Shown here: positions 38,601 to 48,000 of the stretch, piece by piece
Position numbering within the stretch: position 1 is the stretch's first letter
Layout of the letters: every line of letters starts with the position of its first letter
From: Alviniconcha marisindica
Lineage: Eukaryota; Mollusca; Gastropoda; Provannidae
Assembly (NCBI GenBank): GCA_018857735.1
Contig: JABMCL010000739.1
Span: forward strand, 75,001 to 139,000
Length of the DNA stretch: 64,000 bases
Reading direction: 5' to 3'
The notes under the pieces: generated by a model
Told to the model about the DNA's origin: nothing
What the model saw: the letters and a program-made list of their open reading frames with translations, nothing else
Databases searched by the model: none
Made by a program: the position numbers and the translations under genes

Positions 38601-41600
38601 AATGCATGTCAATCTGACAAGAATAAAGGGGAGATGATAACCTTGATATTTTATTAAGCAAGGATAAAGATTCAATGCATGTACACAGCACATCCTTCCT
38701 CTCTCACTGCCAACAGACACAATTCCCCTCACCTTGTAGGCAGGTGTTTCCTGGAGAGGGGAGGTTCCATCACTGCGGATGTGAGAGCGTCGCACCTCCT
38801 CAGCCTTCACCACCAAATGTGCCTCAAAGTACTTCTTAAGTGCCCCGCACACATGGCGAGCGGCTTGGCGCATGGCGAAAATCTGGTCGTCACTGAGGTT
38901 GGAGTCAACAGACTCCACGTTCAGGATCTCCAGGGTGCTGATCTGAGACAGAACTGTATACTGCACAGACTGTCACCTGCAATGTTCGCTCTCTCATGTA
39001 TGTGTGCGTGCGTGCGTGTGTGTGTGTTGTCAGTGTTACTGTAAAGCACTCTGCACTTCTACTTAATCTGGAAGATAGGACACTGAATAAATGTCCTGTA
39101 TTATCACTATTACTTAGAAAATAGCATGTCATGGAAAAGACAAGGCTGCCTTGAGATGAGCATCAGGTAAGCAAGCTCTATTGTGACACTAAAATCCACT
39201 CTGGTTCCAATGCAGTCACTGACTCGGCAATAATTAAAACTCATATCTGAAGAAGAATGGCAGCTGCCTGGGAGCAAGGACCACTAAAGCCAACCAAGGA
39301 ATAACATGATTCACCAACCCACTCCTATCCACAACTGACCGTGTTGAAGAGCCTGCGAAGACCGTCACGCTGGTCAAAGAGGTCCAGCATGACGCGGAAG
39401 GGAAACACCTGGCTGAAGAACATGCAGGCGTGGCAGCGACTGGAGTCATGGGAGCACTCCATCAGCCACATCATGTACCTGAACACGCCAACACACATTA
39501 CCAGCTCAACCACAGCCACATCATGTACCTGAACACACATTACCAGCTCAATCACAGCCACATCATATACGTGAACACACCAACAAACATTACCAGCTCA
39601 GTCACAGCCACATCATGTACCTGAACACACCAACACACATTACCAGCTCACACATCCAGATCATGTACCTGAACACCAACACACATTACCAGCTCAATCA
39701 CAGCCACATCATGTACCTGAACACCAACACACATTACCAGCTTAATCACAGTTCAAACAATGCTGGCATTTCTACTATGTGTTGCCCCCCCCCAACCCCA
39801 CCTGCTCAGTCAAAGTTCAAATGAAACAGGCATCATCATGATCCCCCCCCCCCCCCAGGCTGAGAGTGTGAGGGAACATATTCTTACATTATTTTTTCTG
39901 CTCCTTGTGACAGATGGTACCCCCCTCCCCCTGCCCCAAGCAAACTTTAAAAAAAAAAAAAAAAAATGCTATGAATACATCTGCTGATCATCCTACACAG
40001 GAATGGTTCGGGGACAGTAAGCACACTTGTCATATCATGAAGGGGGGGGGGGGGGGGGGAATGTAGCTACACACATAGAATAGTTCCTGCAAACTGCAAA
40101 CATTGACTTACCCCACCAGGTCGGACAGAACATGATCTGGCAACAAACACACCTGCAAAGACAGAGCAAAATCTCCGGTTAAAGTTAAAAAGACGGACAT
40201 AAACACTCTGACTGAGATGCACAACATAGCTCATGCAATACTACTCACAATAAACAACAGAGCTCATGCAACACTACTCACAAATATTTCTCTGTTACAA
40301 ACAAGAATTTGCTACAGCCAGCGACAGTCCTACCAGAGGGTCCATCTTAAAGTTAAACTGACAAGAAACACAAACATGTGATGATGAGAGTTACTCTTGT
40401 TCTTTCATGTAGGCAGCCAACTTCTTTACACTGAAGTGCAAGTTCACACTGAGAGGGTGCATGAATGTTTATCTGTGAATGCCACCTACAGCTTGGCAGA
40501 ATGATCAGGGTCTTTTATGTGCTACTACTGTGCAAATTAAAGCCAAAATATATTTCTTACCCTACATTTTGTACTTGCATCAAACACTTAAGTACCACTT
40601 TAAGAAAAGAAAAAAATGAAACCAACACAATTGTTAGCACTGTTTCTTGAACCTGAAGAAGAAAAAAACTTTAAAAAAACTGTTTTTGCCCTAGAATCAA
40701 ACATCACCCGCTCTGGAACCCAATTTCAAGAGTCTGGCACACATATGATGTTACCTACCCGTTCCATGGCATCCTCAAAGTAGGAGAGGTAGTAGAGACA
40801 GAGGGCAACACCTGTGGCTGCAATCGAAGGCCGATAGACGCGCAGCAAGCGCTGCACCCCTTCCCTCTGCAGGAACTCAATGGTGAACTTCTTGTGACAC
40901 AGCAATGTGGCCAAATACTGTCAACAACAACAGCTCAGCATGAAACTCAATATTAACTGTGGCATTCTGATTGGCTGAAATGCTCAGATGATTGACAGCA
41001 GGGAACACTCCATGAGAAATTTGGTTGAATAACAATACCATGGTAATGGACACCATACTACCATGTTTTTACTCTCCTCTGAATGCCACCTTTGACCATA
41101 TTCATAATTTACTGCTTGTCATTAATATGAGAGAAGATTTTTTTGTTTTTAAAGCAGTTACACTGAAATATATACCATTAATCTTCTGTCTGTCCGTCTG
41201 TCTCTCTCTGTTGTTTGTTTTACGGACCGCTCTACAAATTGTTCTGATCTGCTTGAAACAGACAAACCTTCAGAGCTTCAAAGGCAAGTCGCACGTCAGA
41301 GTTCTTGGTGAGGTCAATGTAAAAGAAGATCAGATCCAAAGCCCGTCCTTCAAACACGCTGCTCAACAACTGCAAGTAACAAGAAACGCAAATGCTAAAA
41401 TATCAAACAGTCAAATACCTAGGCGGTAATCTGAGTAGTATAAAAGTAGGAGCACAGTTATGCACAACAACACACACATGGAAATTCAATGTGCAATATG
41501 ACAAAAAGAGAGTCCAGTGTTTCATGATGTTACTATGTTCGTCTAGCCATTTTAACCCATACCAACACAAGACCCATTTTCCCTCATAGACTGGTAGACT

Positions 41601-42045
41601 GGGCATAAAAAAACAAGTTGCTTATCAACATCTGTACCCTTATAACCTATACAAACCTCTATATCCATACCAACACTCTGGCGTAAGCTTACCAACACAC
41701 TCATAACAACACACAATAATAAAAACAGACATGTCGTATACCCACACTTACGCTCAATGCAGCACCCACACATGCTCATGAACACCAATATTTATATACC
41801 CACACCAATATTTATATACCCACACCCGCACAACACCCATACATACCCATACCAACACCCAAACATTTCCATACCTACATCAACAGTCATACCAATAACA
41901 ACCTCAGCCATATCTTACTTCCTGGTAGCCCCCATGATGGCCAGATACTATAGCACACACATACACACACACGACACAAACACACGACACACCAACAGTC
42001 TACCTCCTGGCAGTCCCCCATGGTGGTTAGGTACTCCAGCAAGCA

Positions 42046-42080
<35 letters not shown>

Positions 42081-45000
42081 ACACACACAGGTGCTTGTGG
42101 CAGTGTACCTCCTGATAGTCCCCCATTGTGGCCAGGTATTGTAGCACAAGTCGTGCTTTCATGCTGACACTGAGAGGATGCCTCAAGGAGTAGGAGCCTA
42201 TCACATATGGTTCCATTTCTGCCCAACTGCTGTTGCTTGCATCAGGATCAAAAACTGCACACCAACACACCATGTCAATAAGACAAGAGAAAACACTCCC
42301 TGCCCCTCCCCCCCTGAAACAGTATACTTGGTTAATAATGCATCAAATTTCTAAAACAAAGGAATGTTTCCCCAACTTCCAGCCCTCCTTAATCAGTTCA
42401 TGAATTTTTCTCACAAGAATTTTTTTTCACAGGGAATTTCTCTCATAGGAAATATTGGCTGTTTCAGCCAAGGAAAGCTAGCTGCAGCAGTCATATTCTA
42501 CTGGGAATCTGGTTAGCTTATGCCATTGAAAACTAGCCGAAGCAGTCGTACTCTTCCCAGAATTTCTCTTACAGGGAATCTGAGTAGCTTGTCAAGGGAT
42601 CCTAGCTGAGGCAGTCCTGTACTACCTGGAATTTTTCCCACAGAGCATTTGGGTTGGTACCCCCAAGGAAATCTAGCTGCAGCAGAGTCATGTTAGCCCA
42701 GCATGTTCAATTCCGAACCCACTTTGCAGTTCCTATGATTCTGAGGAAAGCTTAGCTTTGAGGAGTAAAAGCACAGTAACACCCTCTCCCTACCTCCTCC
42801 ATAGCTGTCTTGCCGCAGCCGGGACCTCTTGGACGTGTTGAACTCAGCTGAGTGGCCGGGGGACAGGGATCGCTTGAGGCTGCTGCGGTACGACCCTTCA
42901 TCGGCTGATCGCCCCGGGGAGGCCCCTGGCGTCCCAGAGCCACCCAGCCCAGACTTCGCTGGCGACTTCGTTGGTGTTACAGATGACACAATCTGCGAAA
43001 ACGCAGCTGCTGCTGCAGCTTGTGATGAAGACTTTGTTGAGTCTGTTGGCGCACTTGCTGACACGTCAAGGTCCTGGGCCTTTAGAGGTGTTTTGATTTC
43101 CACCCCCTCTGCACCGACTGAATCTGCACTGGGTGTTGAGCTGGTAGCTGGTGCACAACTGATGCCGTTGGTCGTGACAGCAGTAACTGCCTCTTCCTGG
43201 GTGCTGCCGTCATGGCAACCTATGTTGGCAAAATGTCTGACGTTGGATTCAGCAGCTGCTGGCTTTTTCTTGGACTTCTCTTCCTCTTCCTGGATGCTCC
43301 GGAGCTCGTGCAGCCGCCTCAGCATAATGGGCACCTGACACAGCAACAGCACAGTTACCTCAGGCAATGCAACTTACACATACACTATGTACCTGGCACA
43401 GCAACAGCACAGTTACCTCAGGCAATGCAACTTACACATACACTATGTACCTGGCACAGCAACAGCACAGTTACCTCAGGCAATGCAACTTACACCTATA
43501 CTATGTACCTGGCACAGCAACAGCACAGTTACCTCAGGCAATGCAACTTACACATACACTATGTACCTGGCACAGCAACAGCACAGTTACCTCAGGCAAT
43601 GCAACTTACACCTACACTATGTACCTGACACAGCAACAGCACAGTTACCTCAGGCAATGCAACTTACACCTACACTATGTACCTGACACAGCAATGTTCA
43701 GCACAGTTACCTCAGGCAATGCAACTTATACCTATACTATGTACCTGGCACAGCAACAGCACAGTTACCTCAGGCAATGCAACTTATACCTACACTATGT
43801 ACCTGACACAGCAACAGCACAGTTACCTCAGGCAATGCAACTTACACCTACACTATGTACCTGACACAGCAATGTTCAGCACAGTTACCTCAGGCAATGC
43901 AACTTATACCTATACTATGTACCTGGCACAGCAACAGCACAGTTACCTCAGGCAATGCAACTTATACCTACACTATGTACCTGACACAGCAACAGCAGTT
44001 ACCACAGGCAATGCGACTTTGCACCTTAATTATGCACCTGACACAGCAAGAGCACAGTTACCTCAGGCAATGCAACTTATTCCTATACTATGCACCTGGC
44101 ACAGTTACCTCAGGCGATGCAACTTATTCCTACACTATGTACCTGGCACAGTTACCTCAGGTGATGCAGCTTACACCTACACTATGTACTTGGCACAGCA
44201 ATAACATGGGGACCTCTGGCTGCACAGTTATGCCATTACACTGGGAACCAAAGAAAGTGGGTGTATAAACTATGCAACACTGGGTGCTACTTACATCTGA
44301 AAGCGAAGAATTAAAACACCTACACAGATGTGTTCTTATCTGCTATTTTGTATGGGCTGAAAACAAAATCAATGGCAATGCAACCACAGTCACTATATAA
44401 ATTCATACAGAAAGCAAGTGCCATGTCCATCTTGTGCCACTTAAAACATTGAACCTGAAGCCTGGCAGAAGTACTAGATGTCTGTTAAAAAGCACTCCTG
44501 ACAATCCAAAGAACTTACAGCCCTGTGATTGGTTTGAAAAATGTAAACAAAGCTCATGGAACACACACACACACACGCACTGAGACATACAGGTGAATAA
44601 CAGACTGCTTAAATTTGGAAACTGCTGAATACATACCAAATGAACATTGGCCTCTTTGTGAGCATGCGCCACATCCTGAATGTCCATAGCACCACCCAGC
44701 AGTCCTGTAGCATATGACCTGAGTGGCTCCTCTGCCTCTCTTGCCCAGGTCAACAGACGGACTACCAGGCCATCCTGCAAGAGACAGATGGTGTCACAGT
44801 TACAGAATGAAACACAGCACAGCCGCTCCTCAGACACTTGTGTATAATTCATATCGCTGCACTCTGCTAAAGGGTTCTGTCCAATACATGTGTGCAGCAT
44901 GCATGCGGCATGTCAGGAATTGAAGAAAGAGAGTGAGACTGAGACTGAGACAGAGGGTTGGATGGATACAAAAGGAAAAAGTGGGGGGGGGGGAGCAGAT

Positions 45001-48000
45001 AGTAGTTTGCATGTTTGTTTGTTAGCATTATCTGTGTGCCACTGTCACAGTATCACTATCACAGCATCGGGCATAAATAAGCTCAGTACACTAAAGGCTC
45101 CAACAGCACCAGCTGACTGACCGTTTCCTGAAAGACGACAGAGGTCTCCAGACCTGGCAGAACATCCAGCAGCAGACGACATGATGCAGTGTGTAGGGGT
45201 GACATGTCAGTGACACGCCCTCCCATCATGTACTCACTCACAACCTGCACACACAGTACATGTGTCACAAAACACACATTAAATCAAGCTAAAGAAGAAA
45301 GAGAAAAAAGGTGGTATGGACACACATTTGAAGCTTTCATTCTAAAGTGCTAGGAAGGCTCATGCTCATACTCATAGGACATTATTCATAATCTGAATTG
45401 CAGGTGTGACTGTAAGTGTCACCCATGCTAAATGCCATATTTCAGCACAGAAAGTGTTCCCAATGTTAAATGCACTCATATTATAAGACTTGCTCTAGAC
45501 TGACCTTTCTCATTACCTCTTCAACTCATTCCTGTCTGATTCACAGAGTCCTTGTTAGATTTCAACATGATTAAACTCCTCTGTCATTGACTCTTGGACA
45601 AGAGAGTATGATGGTATATTCCCTTACAAACCCAATATAACACACCATTCTAAGTAGAATATTACATGCTTTTGACATCCCCCCCCCCCCCCCCCAGCCA
45701 GGTCTGAATTTACCAACACACAAGAGAGTTAATCAGTGCTTGAAAGACACCATACAAACACAACAAGAAGGACCTGAGTCTACTTCAGTAACCCTCACCT
45801 GGCATGTGAGTAAATACATGATACATAAACTCCAGATTTACCAGCTATAAGCAACTCAGGTATTTATTTTTGTGCTTGTATGATGTCTTTCAAGCGCTAA
45901 TTAACTCCCTTGTGCGTTGATTCTGCGTGAGCACTCCGGGCCTCATTCTGTTTCAGATACTTGGTTGTTGATGTCTGACTCACCTTTGTCATCAGCTCTT
46001 CATGTCTGAACAGAGTTTTCATCAGCTGGCCCAGGACACACTGAGGACTGGCACGCCCTGCAAAGAAAAAAACCAGTGTGTGCAAACAGCCCAAACCAAC
46101 CCCATTATGAATGAAACAAAAATGTTGTGGTCATGCTACTGGGCGGTTCAGGCAGGGTTGTTAACTCCCTTGACTTTTGCCTGGCATCGCTGGAGTCCCT
46201 TGGCTACCTTTACTTCCAGTGCATATTTTCTTCACAATGGAAGGCAGCGTGGTGACAGTGAACTTGCGAATTTTACACTGCCAACTTTAAAGGCTTTTTT
46301 GGAGGTCCATAGTCAGAATGTGTCTGGCAACAAGCAACAACTTGTTGCTCATGCTATAGGATGCCCCAAAAAGCATTTTTTCCATGAACTTGCGATCTTC
46401 TGGTCAGCCAAAAAACAACACAGACACTTTTTTGTCCATCCTATATCCCCTTTCCCAGGTATTTTTTGCAACTGCATCAGTGGTGGCATTTGTATTGCTT
46501 CACAATTCTAGGTTCAACTTTTGTTGTTATACACAGCGTGAAGCAACGCCTACTCAGAAATTGGCCTGGAAGTGATGCTGCAACCTCTCACGACTTCTTG
46601 CGCAAAAGATTACAAAGGGCATTCTCTTGTGCAAACCAGCTTTACTGGAACTGCCCAGTAGGGATAAAAACTTAAAGTTAAAAGCTCAATGATACTGTGC
46701 TTGGCAAAGAAAAAAAAGACAAGAAAAAGAAGGGGCTACCTGTGCTACAGAGGTGCTAGCTCTTTTTTTCTCTCTTTCTCTTCCCCCCCCCCCCCACCCC
46801 CCCCCAACCTTTTCTTTTATATCAGAATATATTTCATCAATGAACCTGACATAGGCATATTTGTGATTTGTGGTTAACCTTACTCCCAGTCCCAGCTTGG
46901 AGAAGCCTTTGTGTTTACCTGTGCACAATGTCTTTGATTCCAAATTCAGTGCTCTGATTAATGAAAATGGAGAGCACTGGAACACAAACTTCTAAATTCT
47001 AATAATAAAACTAGAAAGAAAGAAAAAAATACCCCTTCAAGTTCAAGTTAGAATTTCCTTAAGTGTTTAAGAGGGAAAAATACCCTTTTAAATTGCAGGA
47101 CAGGAGTGAGTCTACCCCCCTAGAGTCTTAAAAAGAAATGAGAAGCCTTGTTCTTAAAGTTTAAACAGAGGAATTTAATTTTAAAACAATAAAAGGAAAT
47201 ATAAATTTACAACCAACTTACAACAATACAAGTATAAAAAATATGACACATGTATATTGTAATGATGTATATCACTATTGGGCGATTCAGGCGAGGTTGT
47301 TAACTCCCTTGACTTTTGCTCAGCATCACTTAAGTTCCTTGGCTGCTTTTACTTCTGGTGCGTACTTTCTTCACAATGGAAGGCGGTGACAGTGAATTTG
47401 CGAATTTTACACTGCCAACTTTAAAGGCATTTTTGGAGGCCCATAGTCATAATGTGTCTGGCAATAAACAACAACTTGTTGCTCGTGCTATAGGATGCCC
47501 CAAAACGCATTTTTTTATGAACTCGTGATCTTCTGGTCAGCCAAAAAATGACGCAAAGACCCTTTTTTTCCACCCTCCATCCCCTTTCCACAGTAATTTT
47601 TGCAACTGCAACAGTATTGGCATTTGTACTGCTTCGCGATTCTAGGTTCAACTTCCACTGTTATACACAGCATGAAGCAAAGCCTACTCAGAAATCGGCC
47701 CAGAAGTGCGCTGTGACCTCTCGCGACTTCTTGCATGAAAGATTACAAAGCGCATTCACTCTAGCAAACCAGCTTCGCTGAATCGCCCAATATTCATGCA
47801 TTAACAAAAAACTGAGCATTATGAAAACTGGAGAAAGAAAGAAAGAAAAAACTTACCAGGATGCCTATCATCCATAGGATCAGGGTCCATTTTGAAGTAG
47901 GCCTCTGTTTCTCTCTCAAACACTTCACTCAATCTGAAACAATAATCACATTTCAGTAGACTGTACTGTTAATGTTATACACTGTACAGTGTATACTTAA

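Noticed and set aside
41392..41530. Possible reverse-transcriptase remnant ([13 protein letters not shown])
   Set aside because: Only about ten residues resemble the VKYLG motif of LINE proteins and no neighbouring motifs are seen.
42829..43338. 169-codon plus-strand ORF
   Set aside because: Antisense shadow of DCAF1 exon 6.
43212..44268. Series of plus-strand ORFs ([17 protein letters not shown] repeats)
   Set aside because: Generated by the 58-bp minisatellite; the 58-bp period cycles the motif through frames.
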